Positions 35,253 through 46,466 of a stretch of 64,000 bases of DNA are shown here, in pieces (position 1 is the stretch's first letter; each line of letters begins with the position of its first letter). This stretch comes from Mariannaea sp. PMI_226 (lineage: Eukaryota > Ascomycota > Sordariomycetes > Hypocreales > Nectriaceae). The notes beneath the pieces are model-generated. The model ran no database searches. It saw only the letters and a program-made list of their open reading frames with translations, and was not told the origin of the DNA. The stretch covers positions 434,001 to 498,000 of the forward strand of contig JANFOG010000008.1 of assembly GCA_024336345.1 (NCBI GenBank), given 5' to 3'. The translations under genes and the position numbers were made by a program.

Positions 35253-38200
35253 TGAGAATAATGATGGTATTGAAATGGACAAAATAATAAAAATAACGAG
35301 CGAAGGGAGGGAGGCGGAAAGGAGCGTTTCGACTAATCTTGCAAAGACGAGACATACACTGTGGAATACCTCTGAAACTTATACGATCTGATCTAGGATA
35401 TGCAACGTCCATTTGTTAGAACTCTTGGCTACTCTTGGGTAGCAACAACCATACTCATGATCAGACTACCGAGTTTGCTTCCGATGATTAGCTTTCAGTT
35501 GTCTCTAGGCAATAGATCGACCCGGTAGGTCGGGGTGACCCCTGCAATGGTGTTGGACAGGGCAATGCATGTGACCAGTGCACGACTGCTAGCTGACAAG
35601 GGTCCTTAGGGAGATCCATGAATGTAGATTTGTTTGTATCGTTTTTTTTTATTCAGAATATCTCTTTTTCTCTCTCTTTATCCTCTCGTTCAAGAATGCC
35701 TCAAGGTCATCATCGATATCCATACCTCGTGTTTGCAGCAATGGACAGCAGATCTGGCGGAAGGCCGAAAGAGCAGAGTAGGGAGTTTGAATACGCTACA
35801 TTTTCAAGCTGCCCACATTAGGCGGTCCTTTTGAGGAAAAGATCACCTCGCACGACTCGTGTTCACCGGAATTCATACACTTGGTCTTCGAGCACCTTAG
35901 GATATCGTCATTACACATACTTTCGCAGGTAATTCTCGGATCCTCTGGCGGCGGTCGTGTTTTGGTCAAGCTACGCGATTACTCGCAGAGGTCGCTTCTC
36001 TTGTGCGTACCAAAGTTGGTTAGCAGTCAATGGGTCCAGATTTATTGGTTCCTGTGTATGTAAATCTGCATTGTCGATCTTCTACTTGTGTGGTCCCCTG
36101 CAACGGTGGGCTAGGCCAAGAAACAGCTCCATGTAGATATCTGATTTTAGTTATATTACTTTGTACTCTTTGACTGTGTACGACTATGTAAGAAAATAAG
36201 TACACTGATCGTTACAAGGATAGCTCGTTAAAGCGCAGGGGAGCTTAATTGGGTCATGTTTAGGGATACTTATTAGCTGAGTGGGGAATATCAAGCTCCC
36301 AGGTCTGTCGACCCATGAGCATGGTGCTAGCTAGTTGCGCACAATCTCCATTTCTCAATTTTGACGTGATTTTCATGTCAATTATTGTTCAGAGAGGAAA
36401 TGATATGCTGTCATCTGAGCATAGAGCATCATCTCTGGCCTAATGATCAGCGCCGGCCAAAAGGGTTTCCCAAAAGACCGGGTTCATCTGTATTCATTTT
36501 ACAGAAGTGCCGGTTTTTTTTATGACCAATTCTCGACTACGCAGAGTATTAGCTATTGTGAATAAGTGCTACCGCATAACTTACTCATAGCTATCTGAAC
36601 TAAGACCAGTTGTCGATCATGTACCAGGATTACAAAGTGTCATGAGGAGAACGGATCTGGGGGGCGCACTGACAGCTTCATCAATTTGCGTCTGCGGATG
36701 AATCCGGGGACTTTGAACTAGTCAAGGACAGGGGCTTAGCAAACATTTTCCAGCCTCTAATTTAAAATTATGAATCATATTTTCTCCCACCATTCTTGAA
36801 TATCTGGCCGTCATAGGGCGATAAAGAACTGAGTCAGATCTGCCTGAATAGCCTGTTGTCGTGCCTAAGCAAGATGCGTCCCTCATGTAGGCAAAAGGCA
36901 CATTGTACGCCTCGAAAGGGCTGGCAAATATGTCGATCACCAATCGAGATGTTAGAATTCGGGTTAATCAAATTGGTGCCTCGCTTCATGATCGGTAAAG
37001 CCCATTGAGAGGGGACCGCTCTTAAAGGGGCAGCTTGTTCACCGGACTGATCCCGCCCCGCGAATCCGTCACTTGTATGACTACCGACGCCTCCCCTGGC
37101 CGGCCGGTAGTCACGCAATATGGTCTGTGTCCCGGTATATACAGACTAGCGCCGATGATATCGGGACTTCCCCGCGGCTGATGGACGTGATTCCAACGTT
37201 TCGTTGACCCAATGTATTATCAAGTGGCCTAGCCTCAGACCTGGGCCACGAACCGACGGCAATTAGTATAATCAAAGTAATATGATGCGCAACAAGTAGG
37301 GTGATAGGCCGTAGGAAAAGTGATCCTTCAGGCTTGAGGGAGGTCTAATGCTGAGAGTAAGACCCGTCAGGCACTCAAAATTACATACACTTGAACCAGT
37401 TGACATATCCACAATACATTGCAGTTTTCTTATGAGTCTGTGAACCCGATGAGCCACGCTTGGGAATTCTCTGCTTGAGCTTTGCACATTAAGCTCTTCC
37501 TTTTTCAACAGTTAATCAATCTGATGGTAATTTGGTAGACCATGCCTGGAATTCTGCTTACTGTTGTTGGAGATGAGGCTACGATATGAATTTCACCAAA
37601 CTGGCACACGGAGTCGTAGGATCTTGTTTTCGAGCCACGTTACCGTTGTTGGACTGTCCAGATCTATGTCAATCGGTCAGTGATCTTCACTGATACACTC
37701 GAAAGAGCATCTTTCTCTAGTTCTTTGACCAATCAGAAAAGTTTACATGTCAGGTTGTGTTGGGGCCACTTGAATGGTGGATGGTGGGGGTCGGATAAAT
37801 ATATGGATGACGCATTTTTGTGCCGCTGATAAAGAAGATCATGAGCCAAAGCCTTTACTTTAGGGTTCGACGAACCTCGTGGACATGGTTCTCAGTCCCA
37901 TTCCAAAATAGGGTCATGAGTAAACAACAACTTCCAAGTGGTCGGCGGACTAGTGCTATTCTAACGACTGGGTTAGAGCGTTGTAATATTCGTCTTCATC
38001 TCAAAATCTACATCAGCCATCAGAATACCAATTTCACCAATCCGACGAGATTCTAAACCTTCCTCCTAATTCTATGTCGGTTATATTATATCCCAAACTC
38101 CCAGCTCGCCTTTCATAGGCCCTTAGAGCACTGAATTGTTCTCAGATCTCCTACTTGCCAAGCTCATTGGCAAGCAACGATTCTCATGGCTGGCCAACGT

Positions 38201-38794
38201 TGGCTTCTGCAAATGGGCAATTTTTTGTGCCTCAAGGCGAACCAGTTGAAGAAAATTCTTCGCGGAATGGTTGCCTTGTTTACGTGGCAGCTGACAATAG
38301 GCAATAGGCACAACGCTACGCTCCCAAGCCTTGCCTCGTTCTGCTCTTCTTCCCCCATGGAGGGTTTCCCCTCTTTCTCTCTTTCTCTTCTGATCTTCTT
38401 TCCTCCAGCATTGCGATTTTAAAAATCAGAATGCTGAAATATTTTTGTTCATCTGAGTGGACATTGTGACTTCTCAATTGTTGTGTGTGTGAGAGAGCTC
38501 TGGCTCTGGCATTATTCCTTCTGGAGCTCGCTCGAGGTTCTGGTTGGGTCACTCAAATCGGTAAGTTGAAAGATTATGGCCAGTGCATTATGATACTATT
38601 GAAACTTGCTAACGAGTTGCCACCCTAGGGTGATAAATTTATAAAAATTACCACTGCAAAACCACTGCCTGAGAGATCTTGGGTTACAAGCTTCTGCCAA
38701 ACGCAGACGGCCGACTTGACGCGATACAATCTCAATCAAATTCTTTTCCTGATTGCAGAAATTGGCTTCTAGAAGCTCGACTCACCATTGAACG
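35253..38794. other. 3.5-kb gene-poor region left of the NLR gene
   Basis: No convincing gene on either strand. The DNA is mostly AT-rich, with a GC-richer patch near 37020-37170. A stretch at about 35675-35822 (+) reads like protein (ECLKVIIDIHTSCLQQW...) but stops soon and could be a gene remnant. No transposon ends, tRNA or long repeats were recognised by eye. Confidence 0.55.
38640..38647 (+). promoter_or_regulatory. TATA-like element upstream of NLR gene
   Basis: TATAAAAA lies about 150 bases before the ATG at 38795. The position is right for a core promoter; use is unproven. Confidence 0.35.
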
Positions 38795-41700
38795 ATGTCT
38801 GGCATAGAAGTTGTCGGCCTGATCGCGGCCATCATCGAGATCACCGACTCCATCGTGGAGGTGTATGCTGCGATCAAAGATCTCAGGGACCTACCAAACG
38901 CCTTTCAGGAAGTGAACAAAAGACTTCCAATAGTGGAGATAATTCTTCAGAGTGCTAGGTCTCATGCGGAAAATGCAGCCGACTATGAAGCTCAAGCGCT
39001 AGTCAGCCTATTGAAGAGTTGCAAGAGCAAGGCTGACCAGTTGCTCGAGATCTTCAAACGCATCGATGACTCAAAGGACAAGCCAGTTGTTTCAGTGTAT
39101 CGGAAATTGGTCGTAAAAATTGGGAAGAAAGGCCGAGTTGAGGTGCTGATGACTAATATATTGAGAGATGTTGAGACTTTAACATCCTATCATGTCTTTC
39201 GAGGCTCGACCAAGGACCAGGTGGAGAAGGTGAAAGAGGCCATATTGGAGCTTGCGCAAGTCGAACCTTCGATGCCCGATTCTCATTTTGAGGAGAAGGC
39301 CGCAAACATCACGCATAATGGCAGGGGGAATATATACAGCAATTGCGGACCAGGCAACTTCAAGCACGTTGATGGTCACAACTTTGAGGCAAAGGGGGAC
39401 ATCCATTTTGGTAAGGTCCCCGAGTTCTACAAGTCAAAGCGGAGCAAGGATACCGGAAACATGTCTGATTCCGACGACATTGATGACTGAAGATTGATGT
39501 ACACAAGTGTGAGCGAAATTTGGCGAAACTGGGTATGGAGCTGACATAGAGAATAGAGTCTATTAATCAACATAATTATGACGAAAGTAAGCTCAATGCC
39601 TATACCACATCGTGCACTCTCAGCTTTGTCAAATTCTGAGTGTAGCGTCTGGGATTTTGTTTTCGTCATGCTAACAACCAAATTCCAGGCGGCAGAATGA
39701 ATGATAGCAAATGGCTTGCCGAATTGTGCTCCCCTGATCCCCGCTTGAGTAAAGCCCGGATCGAGGAAAGGAACGGAGGTTTGCTTCGAGAGTTGTATTG
39801 CTGGATCTTTAATCACAAAGACTTCCAGTATTGGCATCATGAAGAGAGTGTCAGGCTTCTCTGGGTTAGCGGCGATCCAGGCAAGGGCAAAACCATGCTG
39901 CTCTGTGGCATTATAGATGAACTTGCGCCTTCGACTAAGTTACATAACTCTATGTGCGGCACACTGCTTTCATATTTTTTCTGTCAGGCTACCGACTCAC
40001 GCATCAAAACTGCCACATCGGTGTTGCGCGGCCTCATCTATCTTCTTGCCGATCAGCATAGGTCACTCATGTCACACATGCGCGCCAAATATGGCCATTC
40101 TGGAAAGCAGCTCTTCGAGGGCCCTGAGGCCTGGGTTGCCTTGTCAGAGATATTCACAAAGATGCTTGAGGACCCAGTAGTGACTGATGCTTATTTGATC
40201 ATCGATGCTCTTGACGAATGCTTAGTTGACTTGCCTAAGCTTTTGAACTTAATGACGAAGGCCTCAATCGCTTTCCCGCGCGTCAAATGGATCGTTTCCA
40301 GTCGCAATTTCCCGGCCATCCAGCTAAGGCTGAGTCAGACTGCTCACCAGATTCGACTAGATCTTGAACTTAATGAAGACTTGATATCTGTCGCTGTAGG
40401 CACATACATCGAGAAAAACGTTGATAACATAGCTCATTTTCGGAGATACGATGAGCCAACAAAGCTTGCAGTCAAAGATCAACTAGTTTCCAAAGCAAAC
40501 AACACCTTTCTTTGGGTGTCATTGATTTGTAAGGATCTAGAGAACATCCCCAAATGGAAAGTTTTGAAAGAACTTGAGGCATTTCCGCCAGGCCTTGACG
40601 CTGTTTACCGGCAAATGATGAATCGCATTCGGGATTCAAGAAACGCAGATCTCTATAAGCAGATTCTCGCTATTGTGTCGATTGTACTCCGTCCAATTAC
40701 CTTGGATGAACTCTCGGCTCTTGTCGAGACCTTTCACGGGCTCGATGATGATTGCATGCTGGAAGAAATTAGAAATTGCGGCTCCTTCTTGACAGTCAAG
40801 GCACGCACTATCTACTTGGTTCATCACACAGCCAAGGACTTCCTTTCCGGAGACATGTCTGAAGACATATTCCCTTCTGGGAAATTGACAACCCATCAAG
40901 TCATCTTTTCGCGATCGTTGCGAGCCATGTCTGGGACACTGAGGCGTGACATCTTCCAACTAGGTCGTCCTGGGGTGTACATTTTTGATATAACTAAGCC
41001 CAACCCGGACGCCCTCTCCCAAATACGATACTCTTGCGTTCATTGGGTTGATCACCTGTACGAATGTGGTTTTGATCAGAGCGCTGAAGTTCAAAATGTT
41101 GACTTTGTTGAAGCCTTCCTGAGACGAGCATTTCTATACTGGCTTGAGGCTCTCAGTCTTGACCGCAGTATATCATGTGGCGTAATGGCGATTGAGAAAC
41201 TAGAGAAACTTCTTATGGTATGTATGCCTCAATTCCTTACCCCTGGAATATTTCTAATTTGGTTTAGGCATTTCCAAGTAGACCAGCCCAGCTTCTCGAT
41301 TTCGTTCGCGATGCACATAATTTTCTTCTCTACTGGCAGTCGAGCATTGAGTTGTACCCTCTCCAGGTGTATATTTCGGCTCTGATCTTTAGCCCGACAA
41401 ACAGTTCAATACGAAGGTTATTTGAACAACAAGAAATAGGATGGGTAACCTTGCGCGGGATGATTGCGGCGCAATGGCCTGTAATGTTACATGATCTCGA
41501 GGCTCCTACGACATTAATACCGCCTAATTACGGCGAAGAACGCCCTCCAAGCTGGGCCCGGGGACCATTTGATCGCGGCCTAACCGCTGTTGCTTCTGTG
41601 GCCTTTTCACCCGACGGTCAACTAGTAGCGACAGGATCTGACTATGGTTCACTACGACTCTGGGATGCTACCACTGGGACATTGCGTCAAATCCTGCGGT

Positions 41701-43976
41701 CCTTTGGTAAGGCGGTTGTGGTAATAATCTTCTTACCCAACAACCAACAGCTATTATCAAGGTGTTCTAAAGGGGAGATAACATGCTGGGATATCAAAAC
41801 CGGAGCTCAGATCGATACAATCTACCATTTGCTTAGGTCGCCTCGCCGTGACCAGGGAGAATATTATGCCGTACCTTGCGATATGGATTTGGTACCGCAT
41901 GTGGTGCCTCCTCGAATGGTTGACTCGATCAAGAGCCTGCCCGGAGAGGCTATCTTGTTTAGTTTCTCTCCAATCGTATTCACTTTCGAAAAAGAGAATT
42001 CACTCCGGAGTCGCTATTATCCGAAAGCGCTCATCGCAGAATTTCTCGATTCTAAAGGCGTAGACGATTTATGCTTCGCTGGGCCAGCTCAAAAGGCGTT
42101 TCTAGATGAGGCCGGCTGTGACCTCGTGTTCTTTTCACGAGCATACTCATCAGATCGTACAACGCTTGCAGTTGGAATGCAGGACAGAATAGAACTATGG
42201 CATGTGAAATCAAAAAGGTTGCTTTGGGTTGCCACCCTCGAATCGGTCTGGATAAAATTATTCAAAATAACTGTGCGCTTAGTTGTGCGTTACATGGGCG
42301 CAAAAGTTTCACCCTCGATCTTTTTTAGTCTACTAGACTCAGCGTTCAAAACTCCACGTACTAACTTTCTCTCAAACGACGAATTTCCATCATCAATAGC
42401 CTTCTCACCTGATGGTAAACTCCTAGCCCTAGGGTTCACTGATGGAACCATTCAGGTTAGGGACGCTAGTAATGGGAATTTAATTCAGACCATGACAAAT
42501 GGTACTGAAATCACCATCATCTCGCTAGCATTTGCTCCAGACAATCAACGAATAGTATTTGGGTCAGTGGATGGTATAGCACGGCTCTGGCATCTCACGA
42601 AACCAACGCTTCGCACCACCAAAGAAAAATTCATTGGACCCTTCAAGTTGCTGGTCTTCTCACCTGGCAATAAGTTCCTGGTATCAGCCTCAGTGTCTCG
42701 CAAATCCAAATTGTACATTTGGAATACCAACACAGGGGTACTACTTCGGGCCCTCCCTATTCGCCCTTTCGTCACTGAAGTAGCCTTCTCTGGTGATGGG
42801 AAAAGGCTGGCATCAAGCTCTGGCGACCGTGTACAAATCTGGGATCTTGACAACGGGCTTCTTGTTTACGAGCTTATATGCAAAAGAGTCATATCATTAG
42901 CATTCTCGCCTTGTGGTCAACTGCTTGCGACGGGATCTAGCACCGGTGAGGTGCAGGTCTGGGATGTGGGCTCACCTTGGTTGCTCTATAAGCTGTCTAG
43001 GATATTATTCCTTCCCCAAATTGAATCCGCCTTGCGGGTACATCTTTCAAAACTTCACGATTTCAATGTTTGGATACAGCTCTCACGCTTCGATCCTTTA
43101 CGCTACTTTGCTAGCTTTATCGGGTTGATCTTCGCTCCAGGGGAGATTATTTATGGCTTCAAATTCTGGTTGCTTACTGCCCAAAAATTTCACAATATGC
43201 GAGTAGAGTCCTTGGCATTTTCGCCTGATGGCCAGTGGCTCGTACAAGGATACGTTGATGGCGTCTTGCATCGCTGGGAAATGCAGCGGATTATGGCATT
43301 CTCGAGGTCCAACGGCCGGAGGATCAGGGCTCACATCACTAATCTAATTTGGGCTTGCGCCTGTCTGCTAGTTGTGATCTCTCATGAACTTGATATGGAT
43401 AGCGTGAGGTCCTTATTGATAGCGGTGTCAATATTGGCGGGTCTGGCACATCTTTTGCTCTACGCGGCCATTTTTTTGTTGATTGCATTCGACTTTGCCA
43501 GTACCTCTTCTGAGACCGTGATCCGAGTGACCGGGTTAGCATTCTCGCCTAACGGAAAGCGACTTGCTTCAGCGACCAGCGATGGAAGCGTTTTCCTCAG
43601 AGATCTCAGCACATTCCATGCCGCCCCTTTTCTTAGGATCGATTCGTTTCCGACAACTGCCCTATCATTTCTGGATAACTCTAGAATCATCACCGATGCA
43701 GGCATTGTGGATCTTGACAGTTTGGCTGGTCAACCCCAGGAGCCCGAAGATGTTGAGTATGAGCTGGAAGGTTGGGGCTTTAGCGACGACGATCACTGGC
43801 TGACATGGAAAGGGCATAACATAATTTTGCTGCCAGCCCCCCCCGAAAAGGTCGCAGTGAGTGAGAGGGAGGTTGCAATTGGTTGTCCGTCAGGTCGTGT
43901 ACTTATACTTAGTTTCTCGGGAGATCCTAGCAAGTACTTTACCAACGGCTCTCACGAGGTAACTGATGAAGGATAG
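38795..43976 (+). CDS. NLR protein: SesA-like domain, Gly/Asn motif, NACHT, WD40 repeats
   Basis: Proposed exons 38795-39410, 39689-41217 and 41268-43976, giving 1617 aa. The first intron (278 bases, donor G/GTAAGG, branch TGCTAAC, acceptor CCAG) is long but joins in phase to give GDIHFGGRMNDSKW. Residues 1-160 form a helical domain starting MSGIEVVGLIAAIIEITD, like the SesA domain at the N-terminus of fungal NACHT proteins. Residues 171-206 are a Gly/Asn/aromatic repeat (NGRGNIYSNCGPGNF, DGHNFEAKGDIHFG) like NLR amyloid-signalling motifs. The NACHT domain has Walker A GDPGKGKT (267-274) and Walker B LIIDALDE (about 375-382). About ten WD40-type repeats follow (FSPDGQLVATGS, FSPDGKLLALG, FSPNGKRLASA and others), with long insertions between some. 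NLRs of this type control fungal allorecognition and programmed cell death. If the intron is retained, translation stops at 39490 and gives a 231-aa SesA-only protein. Two separate genes is the alternative model. Confidence 0.82.
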
Positions 43977-45357
43977 TCAATACCCGCGAAGTACTCGGTC
44001 AAGAATCGGCCGTCGCCTGGGTCATCTCAGGATGTATAATGCAATTGTTACATAAAGATTAGTACATCAGCATATGTGTTTACAATGCCTTACGTTAGCT
44101 ATTCTAAGTCTAAACCGGCCGAGGATTTTATCTTTTTACATCAAATTCACTGTTAGAAGTGCTGACTATGACAGCGTCTCAAATTCAACAGGGCCCAGCG
44201 GCCATTATGACACTATCACCCCTGGCGCAGCCTTTCTTTACGATTAGAGAGTAGTATATTTCAGGTAGTGCGATCTGCCATGCAAAGCTGATATATTTGT
44301 TCCAAGTATTTTATAGACTTCAAGAAATCAGATGAAGATGGTGCGTACGACAGACTCAATTGTTCTTGCTGAGCAGCAAGATACTTGGTTATCCACATCA
44401 CAGCCAATCTATAAGCACCCTAAGGAGTCGGGACAACGTTGAGCCAACAGTGCACGGGTCTGCCATGTTTATACATACTATCAGGATTACATGTTCCACT
44501 TTATATCTTGACTAGTTCTTGAAACAGAACGTATCATCCCAATACATCTCATGTATCGAACATATAGATCCTATTATCGACATTTGAACTAGCAAGGCTT
44601 CAGGCATGAAAGCATGAAAATCGAAAAGGAAAAAGTCCTTACGTATCAATTCGTTCATGTTCGGCAGGAATCCGAGGACTGGCTGTACTCGATGTACCTC
44701 GCAATTTGCCGCAGAATCCAATACGTTTAATTGACCTTGAATATTGCCAATAGATTCCTGGACGCAGTTGACAATCTCTACTACGAGCAGAGAAAAGCAT
44801 CATATGATATGCTGCCATCCAAGCCACAAACTCAGCAGGTTTCGCTTCTGTGAGCCGATGGCAGCACCAATCATGTGATTGTTGCTCCTCAGCTTTCAGC
44901 CCTCAGCCACTAGCTAGGCAGTCTTCCCATCAGGGTGCGCAGATTGGTGAAAGAAATGGTGTGATATTTTTCAAGAACGAAAAGGCAAAAAAGACATCAG
45001 CGGCTGACGAAATCTGTTCGACGTGTCAAGCATGCTGAGAAGTCGGCTGCTGTCCTTTGGCTGGGGTCATTTAATGCTGTTGCGGCTCTTCATCTCCTGT
45101 GCACCCACTGGCTATGTTCTTGGCAGAAAGCAAAGCCACAGTTGTGGTGTAATAATGAACAGGTATAGCATGTCACCTTTGTAGCCAAGCTGATAGCTTG
45201 ATACGAGCAGCGCGTGGCCGATGCAGCAGCATGTAGTTATAAACAGCTCATATTGCTAGAGAAGGACTTTCTCCTTTCCCAATCTCTAGGAAGCGGCTAT
45301 AACCTTCAAATAATCGATATCATTGATTCAATCATTGTCTGATACGTCGTTATCAAG
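43977..45357. other. 1.4-kb spacer inside the NLR/HET cluster
   Basis: The 3' flank of the NLR gene and the promoter of the tail-anchored protein gene. No coding or RNA feature recognised apart from the TATA-like site near its right end. Confidence 0.55.
45238..45243 (+). promoter_or_regulatory. TATA-like element upstream of tail-anchored protein gene
   Basis: TATAAA lies 115-120 bases before the ATG at 45358. Position suggestive, use unproven. Confidence 0.35.
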
Positions 45358-46172
45358 ATGGCAGAACTTGCTGCGGGAGTCGACGCTGCTATCCAGATCT
45401 TCCAGGCATTGGAGGCCGCATGGAGATACATCTCAAGGGCCATCGAGGACTGGAAGACGGCCGAGTTCCAATTTGACGCTCTGCTGGACGACATCAAAGG
45501 ATGCGAACAATATGCCACCCTGGTGAAGCGCTGCCTATCAGAGATACCACCCAGTGCGATGACTCCAAAAGACGGTGCAATGATCAAGAAGAAGTTGGAC
45601 TCCATCCTGAATAACGCTACGGACTTCAAGATGTGGACGGTGAAAAACATGATAGTTGAGAACGACACAGATGCGAAGAAACGCAAGAAGAAATTCAAAG
45701 TCGCATTTGGGAAGCTGAGAGAGATTCGAACAAAATTGAGGGTCCAGGTTGAAAAGCTACGGGCTGCAGCACCCGAGATAATGATGCGTTTACAGTAAGT
45801 ATTTCCCGCCAGCAGCAGTAGGAGCAAAGATAGCGTGGCTGTTCTGACCATTACAACAGATCTCTTATTTTTGAGGGAGTATATGAGAACCAAAGGCAGA
45901 TCTCATCACTGCACGACAAGATAGATCGCATTGCTGAGGAGTTGGCTCGGCTCTCTCAACTGATCAATCAACCGCCCGCGTACGAAGACGCCGTGCGTGA
46001 TTCATCAGGCTCTGAAACGAAGACTGCTGCGGGTGGGCAATGGAAAAAGAGTAATAATGACGTTTCCGGAGCAGACACAGGCAGCAACAAGAAGGAAACG
46101 GAAGAGAAGAATGGCATATCATGGACGCCATTTGCGATTTTAAGTGCAGTAGCTATTGTATTGCTGTTGTGA
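45358..46172 (+). CDS. Tail-anchored helical protein with PPxY motif, family unknown
   Basis: Two exons, 45358-45794 and 45860-46172, giving 249 aa; the intron is GTAAGT..ACAG and restores MMRLQSLIFEG. No known domain is recognised with certainty. Residues 1-150 are predicted all-helical: an amphipathic first helix (LAAGVDAAIQIFQALEAAWRYI), then charged helices rich in Lys/Glu. A coiled-coil segment follows (QRQISSLHDKIDRIAEELARLSQL). Next is a PPAY motif (QPPAYEDAV), the kind bound by WW domains of Rsp5/Nedd4 ligases. A hydrophilic linker leads to a final hydrophobic segment (WTPFAILSAVAIVLLL) at the very C-terminus, as in tail-anchored membrane proteins. It lies between the NLR and the HET gene, and its helical-bundle layout recalls HeLo/SesA-type cell-death domains. 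That similarity is inference only. Confidence 0.8.
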
Positions 46173-46466
46173 GCTAGTTCAGGGGAGGATTTTGTTTTTG
46201 TATTCCATGGTTCATTCTATCAAGTCTTGATTTTCTTTACTCATCGGCTTTGTCTGTATTACCTGCTGAGGGACAATCACGCATGGTTCTTGTGGGAGAA
46301 AAGAGCAGATTCAACCGTGCAAGCCTTTCGGGGGCGTTATCATCATGTATGTATATAAGGACAATATGCGAGGGCATTTATTCGCGTTGTACATTCAATT
46401 AATCATAGCATTGAACATGCAAAATCACCGCATCCAGCCGCTCGCCACGAACCCTTTTCCTCTTCC

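Noticed and set aside
37020..37170. GC-richer patch in the gene-poor region, possible promoter or CpG-rich element
   Set aside because: No coding, repeat or motif support beyond base composition.
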